NCBI GenBank assembly: GCA_011620045.1
Contig: WOZY01000113.1
Coordinates: 1-7,396 of the forward strand
Direction of reading: 5' to 3'
Source of the DNA: Mesotoga sp.
GTDB taxonomy: Bacteria > Thermotogota > Thermotogae > Petrotogales > Kosmotogaceae
DNA: 7,396 nt
Notes under the pieces: generated by a model
What the model saw: the letters and a program-made list of their open reading frames with translations, nothing else
What the model was told of the DNA's origin: nothing
Databases searched by the model: none
Shown here: one piece after another, positions 1 to 5,976 of the stretch
Layout of the letters: each line of letters starts with the position of its first letter
Position numbering within the stretch: position 1 is the first letter of the stretch
Made by a program: the position numbers and the translations under genes

Positions 1-1021
1 CTCTAATCTTACCGCCTCCACCGGGGGCATCGACCACGAATGTTGGAACACATAGTCCCGAAGTATTTCCAATCAAAGACTCCATGATCCCTATTCCTTT
101 CCTTATGGAAGTTCTGAAATGGCCAATTCCTTGAGAAAGATCACACTGATATATGTAGTAAGGTCTAACTCGTATTTTGACAAGCTGATGTACGAGTTCC
201 ATTATTATGTACGGGGAATCATTCACTCCTCGAAGGAGAACAGATTGGTTTCCCAGCGGTATTCCTGCATCTGCGAGCATTTCACATGCTCTAGTAGAAT
301 CGGGAGTAATCTCGAGTGGATGGTTGAAATGAGTGTTTATCCAAATTGGGTGGTATTTTCTCAGCATCTCTACGAGTTCGGGAGTCACTCTTTGAGGAAG
401 TACAACAGGTGTCCTTGTTCCAATTCTTATGATCTCGACGTGGGGAATTTCTCTCAATTTGCTCAAAATATACTCTAGATAATCGTCTCCAACAAGTAAT
501 GCGTCCCCTCCTGAAAGTAATACATCCCTAACCTCAGGTGTTTCCCTGATGTACTCAATTGCAGCATCGATTTCCTCTCTGGTTCTCGGCCTGTCGAGCT
601 GTCCGGCAAACCTTCGCCGTGTACAATGCCTGCAGTACATCGAACACTGGTCTGTAATTAGAAAGAGGACCCTGTCGGGGTATCTGTGAGTAAGCCCAGA
701 AACCGGAGAGTCTTCATCTTCATGAAGCGGGTCGATCATATCCCATCTGTCGATTCTCAGTTCCTTGTCCGTAGGAACTGCCTGCCTTCTAATTGGACAT
801 CTTTGATTGACTGGATCCATAAGAGTTGCATAGTAGGGTGTAATTGACATTCGAAGCGTTCTAAGACATTCGCCAATTCCGAGCGCTTCTTCTTCGGTGA
901 TTTCGATTATCTGCCTGAGAGCTTCTACAGTCTTTATTCTGTTAGCAACCTGCCAGCGCCAATCACTCCACTGAGCAGGAGTAACGTCTTTCCACATTGC
1001 AATTTCCCTGTAATCTCGCAT
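1..1021 (-). CDS. kamA: L-lysine 2,3-aminomutase, C-terminus cut off by window edge
   Basis: This radical-SAM, PLP-dependent enzyme converts L-lysine to L-beta-lysine, the first step of lysine fermentation. The ATG at 1021-1019 gives 340 visible residues of an expected 410-420; the rest lies left of the window. The iron-sulfur motif CSMYCRHC has Cys126, Cys130 and Cys133, followed by [16 protein letters not shown] lies at 168-176. Asp294 (in YQCDLS) and Asp331 (in [10 protein letters not shown]) correspond to the lysine-binding Asp293 and Asp330 of the Clostridium subterminale enzyme, and Lys338 to its PLP lysine Lys337. These support lysine specificity over the shorter EpmB proteins. The family zinc-ligand Cys268 is replaced by Ser269. 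The start is backed by GAGGTGA at 1032-1026, which overlaps the kdd stop codon. The sequence follows the clostridial enzyme closely from WKDV at residue 10 onward, so the family call is secure; only the missing tail is unknown. Confidence 0.96.
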   Translation of the reverse strand, partial: MRDYREIAMWKDVTPAQWSDWRWQVANRIKTVEALRQIIEITEEEALGIGECLRTLRMSITPYYATLMDPVNQRCPIRRQAVPTDKELRIDRWDMIDPLHEDEDSPVSGLTHRYPDRVLFLITDQCSMYCRHCTRRRFAGQLDRPRTREEIDAAIEYIRETPEVRDVLLSGGDALLVGDDYLEYILSKLREIPHVEIIRIGTRTPVVLPQRVTPELVEMLRKYHPIWINTHFNHPLEITPDSTRACEMLADAGIPLGNQSVLLRGVNDSPYIIMELVHQLVKIRVRPYYIYQCDLSQGIGHFRTSIRKGIGIMESLIGNTSGLCVPTFVVDAPGGGGKIR

Positions 1022-1025
1022 TGCT

Positions 1026-1032
1026 TCACCTC
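1026..1032 (-). promoter_or_regulatory. Shine-Dalgarno site for kamA overlapping the kdd stop codon
   Basis: GAGGTGA lies 4 bases before the kamA ATG, and its first two bases are the last two of the kdd TGA stop at 1033-1031. Termination on kdd and initiation on kamA are therefore physically linked. Confidence 0.75.
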
Positions 1033-2062
1033 AAATGTATAGCCTCTGAAAAAGTCTTCTAATCTCATCTGATTCTCTCAAAATATCTAGTGCAAGCTTA
1101 GCGTGACCCTTGGTGTAACCATTGCCAATAATCATTGTAATATCCTTTCCCACACCTTCGGCACCAAGAGCTGCTCTTGTGAAAGAAGTCGCCATGCTAA
1201 AGAAGTAGACAGTACCTTCATCCTTTACCGCAAGAATCGACCCCATTTCTGTCCCAGGAACATTAACGTTGTTTATAACCACATCGCAGAGGTTCCCATC
1301 TGTAAGTCTCTTAATTTTCTCATATACTTCAAGCGGCTTAGTTGCATCGGCAATCACTACTTCATGGGCCAGCTTATGCTCACGGATCCTCTCAGCATTC
1401 TCTTCTGAATATTCTACTACAATCACTTTTCCCGAGTCGCCACATTTCTTCATAGCTTGATAGCAGCATAGAATGCCGGACTTTCCTCCGCCTCCCAGTA
1501 TAGCTACACTCATACCTTTCTCAACAAGTTTGTTGACCTGTGCAGGGGCCCCGGCAACATCCAGAACTGCAAGGGCTATCTTCGGTGGAATATCAGAGGG
1601 TAGCTTCGAGTAGATGCCACTTTCAAACAAAACGGCTTTTCCCACAATGTCTACCTGATCCTTTTCAAGATGGACTTTTAGAATTCTTTCGATTCTAAGG
1701 GGTGTCAGAGAAAGAGAAACAAGTGAAGCTATCCTGTCGCCGACTTTCAAATCCCTTTCCAAAAGATCTTTTCCGATACTGGATATCCTTCCTATAAACA
1801 TCCCTCCGGAGCCGGTGACAGGGTTTTGTAGCTTTCCCTTGTCCTTAACTATGCCCATTATCATATCGGAGATTCTGGATTCATCATCCCTGCAAGCTTC
1901 TCTTATTTGCATAAAACTTGCAGAATCAACGTTCAGAGTCTCCACATCGACGACAATTTCGTTGTCATATGGTTCCGTTGAATTATCGATTCTTACAGCT
2001 GCCTGAGGAAGGAACCCGGTAGGTTCAATTACTCTGTGGCTTCCATAAGGACATCCTCTCAT
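1031..2062 (-). CDS. kdd: L-erythro-3,5-diaminohexanoate dehydrogenase
   Basis: This enzyme oxidatively deaminates 3,5-diaminohexanoate to 3-keto-5-aminohexanoate with NAD(P)+, releasing ammonia and making the substrate of Kce. The product has 343 residues, close to the roughly 345 of known Kdd proteins. It resembles the medium-chain dehydrogenase fold. The N-terminal half carries PVTGSGGMFIGRI (81-93) and KVGDRI (106-111). A Rossmann nucleotide-binding loop, GGGGKSG, lies at 190-196 after the strand SVAIL. The acidic Glu217 (VIVVEYS) ends the second strand, which usually favours NAD+ over NADP+. The catalytic zinc cysteines of ordinary alcohol dehydrogenases are not evident. The ATG overlaps the kce stop as TAATG and is preceded by AGGAGG at 2076-2071, inside the end of kce. 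Position between kce and kamA supports the name over a generic dehydrogenase. Confidence 0.93.
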   Translation of the reverse strand: MRGCPYGSHRVIEPTGFLPQAAVRIDNSTEPYDNEIVVDVETLNVDSASFMQIREACRDDESRISDMIMGIVKDKGKLQNPVTGSGGMFIGRISSIGKDLLERDLKVGDRIASLVSLSLTPLRIERILKVHLEKDQVDIVGKAVLFESGIYSKLPSDIPPKIALAVLDVAGAPAQVNKLVEKGMSVAILGGGGKSGILCCYQAMKKCGDSGKVIVVEYSEENAERIREHKLAHEVVIADATKPLEVYEKIKRLTDGNLCDVVINNVNVPGTEMGSILAVKDEGTVYFFSMATSFTRAALGAEGVGKDITMIIGNGYTKGHAKLALDILRESDEIRRLFQRLYI

Positions 2063-2883
2063 TAGTCTTTCCTCCTGATTCCAAGTATTGCCCTTGCTTC
2101 GGCGGGAGTCGCGACTTCCCTGCCCAGCTCTCCTGCAATTCTGACAACTCTCTGGACTAGTTGCGCGTTAGAAAGAGCAAGTTCGCCTTTTGCATAGTAA
2201 ACGTTGTCTTCAAAACCTACCCTGACATGTCCCCCAAGAAGGATAGCGAATGTAGCAAGAGGAAGCTCGTTTCTTCCGATCCCGGCTACCGTCCATGTGC
2301 TTCCTGCCGGTATTGCGTTAACCATATGGATCAAATCTTCAATGTTTCCAGGGCTGGCCCCAGGGACTCCAAGAACAAAGTCAAAGTGTATCGGGCTCTC
2401 AATCAGACCCTTTTTCTGCAATCTGATGGCGTTTTCAATCATACCTCTTTCAAATACTTCAATCTCGGGTTTGATGCCTCTCTTCTTCATCTTATGTGCG
2501 AAATACTCAATAGTTTCTTCCGAGTTAAAGAAGACATCATGCCCGAAATTGCACGTACCGGTGGAAAGAGTGGCCATCTCCGGATCCAGATCGAGAGGCT
2601 GGGCTCTCTCCTCCACCTTGTGCCACACTGCCCCGCCGGTGGACGGTTGAAAGATCAGATCGCACTTACTTCCTATTCTTTCCATAATATCTCTATACAC
2701 TTCGCGGCTCTGGGTTGGTCTTCCCGAAGAATCCCTTGCGTGAATATGGACTATGCTTGCTCCTGAAAGGAAGCATTCATAAGCTGCCGATGAGATTTCT
2801 TCGGGAGAAATCGGAAGAGCAGGTTGTTGTTCTTTCATCACTTCCGCGCCGGTCAGGGCCGCCGTGATTATTAGTTTATCCAT
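2062..2883 (-). CDS. kce: 3-keto-5-aminohexanoate cleavage enzyme (BKACE/DUF849 family)
   Basis: This zinc enzyme condenses 3-keto-5-aminohexanoate with acetyl-CoA and splits the product to acetoacetate and L-3-aminobutyryl-CoA. The protein has 273 residues, the usual family length. Zinc ligands His46 and His48 sit in VHIHARD, and the third, Glu225, in VRVGFEDN beside Arg221 and Asp226. These match His46, His48, Glu230, Arg226 and Asp231 of the Cloacimonas enzyme as I recall its numbering. Glu14 (TGAE), QPSTGG (79-84) and LSTGT (106-110) are further conserved active-site segments. I chose ATG 2883-2881, giving [14 protein letters not shown], because GAGGAA at 2894-2889 precedes it and family members start there. 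The frame is open to 2976, but that extension only reads kal in another frame. The gene overlaps the end of kal by 8 bases. BKACE enzymes vary in substrate, but the neighbours fix this one. Confidence 0.95.
   Translation of the reverse strand: MDKLIITAALTGAEVMKEQQPALPISPEEISSAAYECFLSGASIVHIHARDSSGRPTQSREVYRDIMERIGSKCDLIFQPSTGGAVWHKVEERAQPLDLDPEMATLSTGTCNFGHDVFFNSEETIEYFAHKMKKRGIKPEIEVFERGMIENAIRLQKKGLIESPIHFDFVLGVPGASPGNIEDLIHMVNAIPAGSTWTVAGIGRNELPLATFAILLGGHVRVGFEDNVYYAKGELALSNAQLVQRVVRIAGELGREVATPAEARAILGIRRKD
2071..2076 (-). promoter_or_regulatory. Shine-Dalgarno site for kdd inside kce
   Basis: A perfect AGGAGG sits within the last codons of kce, 8 bases before the kdd ATG. The kdd start codon shares one base with the kce stop (TAATG). 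This layout suggests translational coupling, in which ribosomes ending kce restart on kdd. Confidence 0.8.
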
Positions 2884-3268
2884 TGCTCTTCCTCTGCCTA
2901 TTCTTTGGAACGACACATGTTCCGCTGGCTTTGCACACAAGGACCGGCTCGGGAAGGATTTCGGCCGCAGAATCACTGATATCCGGCCTTGCCTGCGCGA
3001 CCTTGAATGCTTGGAAAATCATCTTCCGTGATGTATTGCCATTTGAGACTATTTCTCCTGTTGCTTCGACGTAATCTCCTGCATAGACCGGAGCAAGAAA
3101 TTCGATGTTATCATAGGCCTTGAATAGGCCTTCATCGCCGTCGTTTCTTATCAGCAACTCAGTAGCAACATCGCCAAACATCTGGATAACTCTTGCTCCA
3201 TCAACCAAATTACCTCCATAATGAGCATCGTGAAGGCTCATTCGAATTCTGACCATCGCCTTTGTCAA
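2876..3268 (-). CDS. kal: 3-aminobutyryl-CoA ammonia-lyase
   Basis: Kal removes ammonia from L-3-aminobutyryl-CoA to give crotonyl-CoA, which is then reduced to butyryl-CoA. It is a small hotdog-fold protein. The TTG start at 3268-3266 gives 130 residues ([19 protein letters not shown]), near the roughly 128 of known Kal proteins. Characteristic segments are [13 protein letters not shown] (13-25), FGDVATELL (31-39), [17 protein letters not shown] (56-72), NTSRKM (78-83), [11 protein letters not shown] (93-103) and the end [18 protein letters not shown] at 3282-3275 sits 6 bases before the TTG. A TTG at 3289 would put that site inside the gene, and the ATG at 3256-3254 has no well-spaced site, so both are less likely. 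It is the first gene of the operon and its last 8 bases overlap kce. Confidence 0.94.
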   Translation of the reverse strand: MTKAMVRIRMSLHDAHYGGNLVDGARVIQMFGDVATELLIRNDGDEGLFKAYDNIEFLAPVYAGDYVEATGEIVSNGNTSRKMIFQAFKVAQARPDISDSAAEILPEPVLVCKASGTCVVPKNRQRKSNG

Positions 3269-3274
3269 GATAAT

Positions 3275-3282
3275 ACCCCCTT
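3275..3282 (-). promoter_or_regulatory. Shine-Dalgarno site that fixes the TTG start of kal
   Basis: AAGGGGGT on the minus strand lies 6 bases upstream of TTG 3268-3266. It is the only well-spaced ribosome site for any in-frame start of kal. Confidence 0.75.
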
Positions 3283-3288
3283 TATACA

Positions 3289-3317
3289 ATTTTGCCTCTA
3301 AAATGTAACTGCATCAA
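3289..3317 (-). promoter_or_regulatory. Possible promoter for the kal-kce-kdd-kamA operon
   Basis: On the minus strand, TTGATG (3317-3312) and CAAAAT (3294-3289) are separated by 17 bases. The -35 matches the consensus moderately and the -10 weakly. Initiation would fall just downstream, giving a very short leader that still contains the kal ribosome site. The spacing and place fit, but the hexamers are not strong, so this is tentative. No better candidate is obvious between 3290 and 3489. Confidence 0.3.
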
Positions 3318-3342
3318 GGGTTGCAGCCGCTGTTTAAACCCT
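3309..3342. promoter_or_regulatory. Inverted repeats upstream of kal, possible operator
   Basis: Two overlapping dyads are visible. CTGCA (3309-3313) pairs with TGCAG (3322-3326), and AGGGTT (3317-3322) pairs with AACCCT (3337-3342), with a smaller CAG/CTG pairing inside the second. They cover or flank the putative -35 of the kal promoter, where a repressor or activator could bind. No regulator family is recognised from the sequence, and arms of 5-6 bases can arise by chance. Confidence 0.3.
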
Positions 3343-3394
3343 AACAGAGTCGAACACATCTTTTTATGTCTCTCTTACTATTCCGTTATACACG

Positions 3395-3409
3395 ATTTTT
3401 CAGAAAAAT
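3395..3409. repeat. Perfect 15-bp interrupted palindrome between the divergent operons
   Basis: ATTTTTC (3395-3401), a central A, and GAAAAAT (3403-3409) form a perfect odd-length palindrome near the middle of the kal-manC intergenic region. It could be a protein-binding site serving either direction, but it is AT-rich and so has lower information content. There is no T-run or spaced loop to make it a terminator. Confidence 0.35.
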
Positions 3410-3427
3410 TACCTCCCCGCCTTCGCC

Positions 3428-3443
3428 AGGTAAAGCTCTACCT
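3428..3443. promoter_or_regulatory. 16-bp near-perfect palindrome upstream of manC, possible operator
   Basis: AGGTAAAGCTCTACCT matches its reverse complement in seven of eight arm positions. It lies where the -35 element of the manC promoter would be, 11 bases upstream of the TATAGA -10. A regulator bound here would block or replace -35 contacts. The binding protein is unknown. Confidence 0.4.
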
Positions 3444-3451
3444 TTCTGGTA

Positions 3452-3460
3452 TGCTATAGA
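3452..3460 (+). promoter_or_regulatory. Extended -10 promoter candidate for manC-pepV
   Basis: TGCTATAGA forms an extended -10 (TG, one base, TATAGA). No recognisable -35 lies 16-18 bases upstream; that stretch is occupied by the palindrome at 3428-3443. Initiation near 3466-3468 would leave a leader of about 22 bases carrying the AAGGAG ribosome site at 3478-3483. Confidence 0.45.
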
Positions 3461-3489
3461 TAACAAGATGTTGCAGGAAGGAGAGGTGT

Positions 3490-4500
3490 GTGCACGTGGT
3501 CAAGACACTTATTATGGCTGGCGGAATAGGGGAGAGGCTATGGCCGGTTAGCGTGAAAAAGAGACCCAAGCAGTTCCAGAAGTTCGGTTCAAAGAAAACT
3601 ATGATTGAGGAAACTATTGAACGAGTGGAAAAGCTTACCGATGAGATAATAATTATCACAACAAGGGAGCAGTTTCCACTAATGCAATACTACTTGCCCC
3701 TCTTTCCAAGCGATAACGTCATATTCGAACCCATGAGAAGAAATACAGCTCCTGCCATTGCTTTGGGCAGCAGTAGATTTGCTGCTGAGGATATTATGGT
3801 TATTGTTCCTGCTGATCATGTTATCAGAGATGAAGAAAGCTTTCTTAAGACTTTGAGAAAGGCAATTAAGTATGCAGAATCAAATGAATCGCTCGTTACG
3901 ATAGGGATAACCCCGACTCGCCCCTACACTGGTTACGGCTACATTGAAAAGGGAAACGTTGTAAGTGATGATGAAGAGGTTTATTCGGTGAAGAAGTTCC
4001 ACGAAAAGCCCGACTACGAAACTGCTCAACGATATTTTCAGTCTGGCAGGTTTCTATGGAATTCCGGTATATTTGTGTGGAGAAAGGACATCTTCGACTT
4101 GGAGCTTTCAACGAACTTCCCGGACCTGTTTTCTGCAATCTCCGAGATTGAAGAGAGGCCTGAAGACATCGAAAAGATATACGAGAGACTTCCAAAGATC
4201 TCTATAGACTATGGTTTGATGGAGAAGTCGACAAGAGTTGCGACTGTCCCGGCCAATTTCTACTGGAATGACATTGGGTCGTGGGATGCAGTCTATGATC
4301 TGCTGCTGAAAGACAAGAATGGAAATGCAGTAGAAGGCGAGTTTTCTCTGAGAGACGTCAAGAATTGCCTCTTAATCAACCATACCCAGAAGAAACTCGC
4401 AATTTCGGGGATTGAGGACTACATTGTGGTGGCAAGTAGTGAGGGAACACTGGTTTGCAAAAGAGGAGAGTCACAGGAAATAAAGGAGCTAATAGTGTGA
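3490..4500 (+). CDS. manC: Mannose-1-phosphate guanylyltransferase (GDP-mannose pyrophosphorylase)
   Basis: This cytoplasmic enzyme makes GDP-mannose from mannose-1-phosphate and GTP, supplying mannosyl groups for glycans or for mannosylglycerate-type solutes. The protein has 336 residues and is a single nucleotidyltransferase unit; the C-terminal isomerase domain of 450-480-residue bifunctional ManC proteins is absent. Signature segments are LIMAGGIGERLWPVS (7-21) with PKQF (26-29), RRNTAPAIALG (83-93), VPADH with the metal-binding Asp109, PYTGYGYIEKG (145-155), FHEKP (170-174), LWNSGIFVWR (189-198), DYGLMEKS (240-247) and NDIGSWD with Asp261 as second metal ligand. The length resembles the Thermotoga maritima enzyme. 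The start is GTG 3490 or GTG 3496. AAGGAG at 3478-3483 is best spaced for 3490, while 3496 would give MVKTLIMAGG, closer to typical family starts. The next gene follows after 12 bases, so the two are probably cotranscribed. Confidence 0.93.
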   Translation: MHVVKTLIMAGGIGERLWPVSVKKRPKQFQKFGSKKTMIEETIERVEKLTDEIIIITTREQFPLMQYYLPLFPSDNVIFEPMRRNTAPAIALGSSRFAAEDIMVIVPADHVIRDEESFLKTLRKAIKYAESNESLVTIGITPTRPYTGYGYIEKGNVVSDDEEVYSVKKFHEKPDYETAQRYFQSGRFLWNSGIFVWRKDIFDLELSTNFPDLFSAISEIEERPEDIEKIYERLPKISIDYGLMEKSTRVATVPANFYWNDIGSWDAVYDLLLKDKNGNAVEGEFSLRDVKNCLLINHTQKKLAISGIEDYIVVASSEGTLVCKRGESQEIKELIV

Positions 4501-4512
4501 GGAGGAGAAAAA

Positions 4513-5898
4513 GTGGATAGGAAACTTGACGAAATTGTGATTTCCCTTAAGGAGGAACTGGTAAGATCAATATCTGATTCAGTTAAGATCAAGTCAGTTC
4601 AGGATGCTCCGGTAGATGGCGGCCCCTTTGGCAAAGGGGTCAGGGATTCACTTGATCAGACTATCAAGTTGGCGCAGAAGTTAGGTTTTGAGGCAAGAAA
4701 CGCCGATGGATATGTGGGCATAGTAGACTATGGATCGGGCGAGACTTTCGGCGTTCTTGGTCACCTAGATGTAGTTCCAGAGGGAGAAGGCTGGCAAGTT
4801 CCACCTTACAGCGGCCTGGTGAAGGACGGAGAGATTTGGGGAAGAGGAACTCAAGATGACAAAGGCCCTATGATGGCGGCACTTTATGCTCTCAAGGCAA
4901 TAAAGGACTATGTTCAGAGACCCTCCAAGAGAATTAGGTTGATTTTCGGAACAAACGAAGAAACTGGTTGGGAGTGCATGAAGTACTATGTGAAGCATGA
5001 AGAGATTCCAGATATGTCCGTGACTCCTGATGCCGATTTTCCTGTGATATTTGCGGAGAAAGGGATAGTAAATTACGGAATTTCAGCTCCTGCCAGCAGT
5101 GGAGAGAAAGGTCTGGCAATCGAAACCTTGACTGCCGGTGAAGCACCCAACATGGTCGCTTCTTCAGCAAAGGTCGTTCTCAAGGGAGCAGACGACGATA
5201 TTCTAGAGAGAATTAGCTCCTTCTCACCGAAAAATGATACTAAACTTAAGATAAATAAGTTAGATAGAAGAGTTGAGATTTCGATAACGGGAGTTTCTGC
5301 CCACGGATCTACCCCAAATAAAGGGCAGAGCGCAATGGCAGCTCTAGTAGATCTTCTCGTAGAGCTCCCTCTGGAAGATTCTGAGATGAAGAGGCTCTTG
5401 AGTACAATAAGAAACAAAATAGGTTACGAATTCTACGGTGAATCGCTAGGAATTGCCGGGAAGGATTCCATGTCTGGAGAATTGACTCTTAATATCGGAA
5501 CTCTTAAACTTCAAGCTGGAGTCCTGAAGCTGGTAATTAACATCAGATACCCCGTTTTCTTCAATGAAGCGATGATAAGGTCGCAGATTGAAGAGGCTTT
5601 CAACGGATTCCGGGTCGAAACCTATCATCACCAGAAGCCGCTTTATGTGTCTCCCGATTCGGAATTGGTGAAGATGTGCAGAGAAGTATATAAGGAAGTG
5701 ACAGGACACGATGAAGAACCAATAGCTATTGGTGGAGGAACCTACGCTCGAGCAGTGCCAAATGCCGTAGCCTTCGGAGCTTTATTGCCAGGAAATGTTG
5801 AGCTGGCGCATCAGCCAAATGAAAGGATATCAATTGAAGATATTCTTCTCGTGGCAAGAATTTACGCTCAACTCTTCCTTAGGTTCCTGCAGACCTGA
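4513..5898 (+). CDS. pepV: M20-family dipeptidase, PepV type
   Basis: This is a cytoplasmic di-zinc peptidase that releases amino acids from dipeptides and some tripeptides. The protein has 461 residues, typical for PepV. Metal ligands and catalytic residues are visible: His84 and the assisting Asp86 in LGHLDVVPEG, bridging Asp116 in GTQDDKGPM, Glu149-Glu150 in GTNEETG (base plus ligand), Asp173 in TPDADFP and His433 in LAHQPNE. The lid domain between about 185 and 380 carries SAHGSTP with His264 and NIRYP with Arg345. IGGGTYARA (407-415) is a further family mark. There is no signal peptide. The GTG start at 4513 follows GGAGGAG (4501-4507) at good spacing. Transcription probably continues from manC and stops at the terminator just downstream. 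Related M20 enzymes include succinyl-diaminopimelate desuccinylase, but length and motifs favour PepV. The exact peptide preference cannot be read from the sequence. Confidence 0.92.
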   Translation: MDRKLDEIVISLKEELVRSISDSVKIKSVQDAPVDGGPFGKGVRDSLDQTIKLAQKLGFEARNADGYVGIVDYGSGETFGVLGHLDVVPEGEGWQVPPYSGLVKDGEIWGRGTQDDKGPMMAALYALKAIKDYVQRPSKRIRLIFGTNEETGWECMKYYVKHEEIPDMSVTPDADFPVIFAEKGIVNYGISAPASSGEKGLAIETLTAGEAPNMVASSAKVVLKGADDDILERISSFSPKNDTKLKINKLDRRVEISITGVSAHGSTPNKGQSAMAALVDLLVELPLEDSEMKRLLSTIRNKIGYEFYGESLGIAGKDSMSGELTLNIGTLKLQAGVLKLVINIRYPVFFNEAMIRSQIEEAFNGFRVETYHHQKPLYVSPDSELVKMCREVYKEVTGHDEEPIAIGGGTYARAVPNAVAFGALLPGNVELAHQPNERISIEDILLVARIYAQLFLRFLQT

Positions 5899-5928
5899 GC
5901 AAGAAGCAGCTTGCGTGACAAGTCTATC

Positions 5929-5962
5929 AAGGGCCGAAGAGACTGGTACTCGGCCCTTTTTT
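5929..5962 (+). terminator. Rho-independent terminator of the manC-pepV operon
   Basis: AAGGGCCGA (5929-5937) pairs with TCGGCCCTT (5950-5958) around a 12-base loop and runs into six T residues (5957-5962). The GC-rich core of the stem is 7 bp. On the minus strand the same stem is followed by TTGATAG rather than a T-run, so it should not stop transcription from the convergent transporter gene efficiently. A smaller hairpin (GCAAG/CTTGC, 5899-5914) directly follows the pepV stop codon and has no T-run. Confidence 0.9.
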
Positions 5963-5976
5963 GATCCCAGATGTTG

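Noticed and set aside
119..478. Plus-strand open frame of 119 codons opposite kamA
   Set aside because: The minus strand here encodes highly conserved lysine 2,3-aminomutase sequence, so the plus-strand frame is a shadow.
1031..2062. Generic zinc alcohol dehydrogenase annotation for kdd
   Set aside because: The catalytic zinc cysteine pattern of that family is not evident, and the gene sits between kce and kamA with the length and N-terminus of Kdd.
2161..2766. Plus-strand open frame of 201 codons opposite kce
   Set aside because: It lies wholly antisense to kce, a gene with intact catalytic motifs. Its translation is rich in Cys, Ser and Arg with no recognisable domain, which is typical of a shadow frame.
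2884..2976. Upstream extension of kce
   Set aside because: The added 31 residues would lie entirely inside kal in another frame and resemble no BKACE N-terminus. The internal ATG has a good ribosome site and gives the family's normal start.
3281..3286. TATAAA on the minus strand as a -10 element for kal
   Set aside because: Initiation 6-7 bases downstream would begin the message at or beyond the ribosome site, removing it. The TTGATG/CAAAAT pair is more compatible with a translated message.
3290..3489. Lysine riboswitch or other structured leader upstream of kal or manC
   Set aside because: No lysine-riboswitch conserved core or multi-helix fold was recognised, both predicted leaders are short, and there is no terminator hairpin in the spacer.
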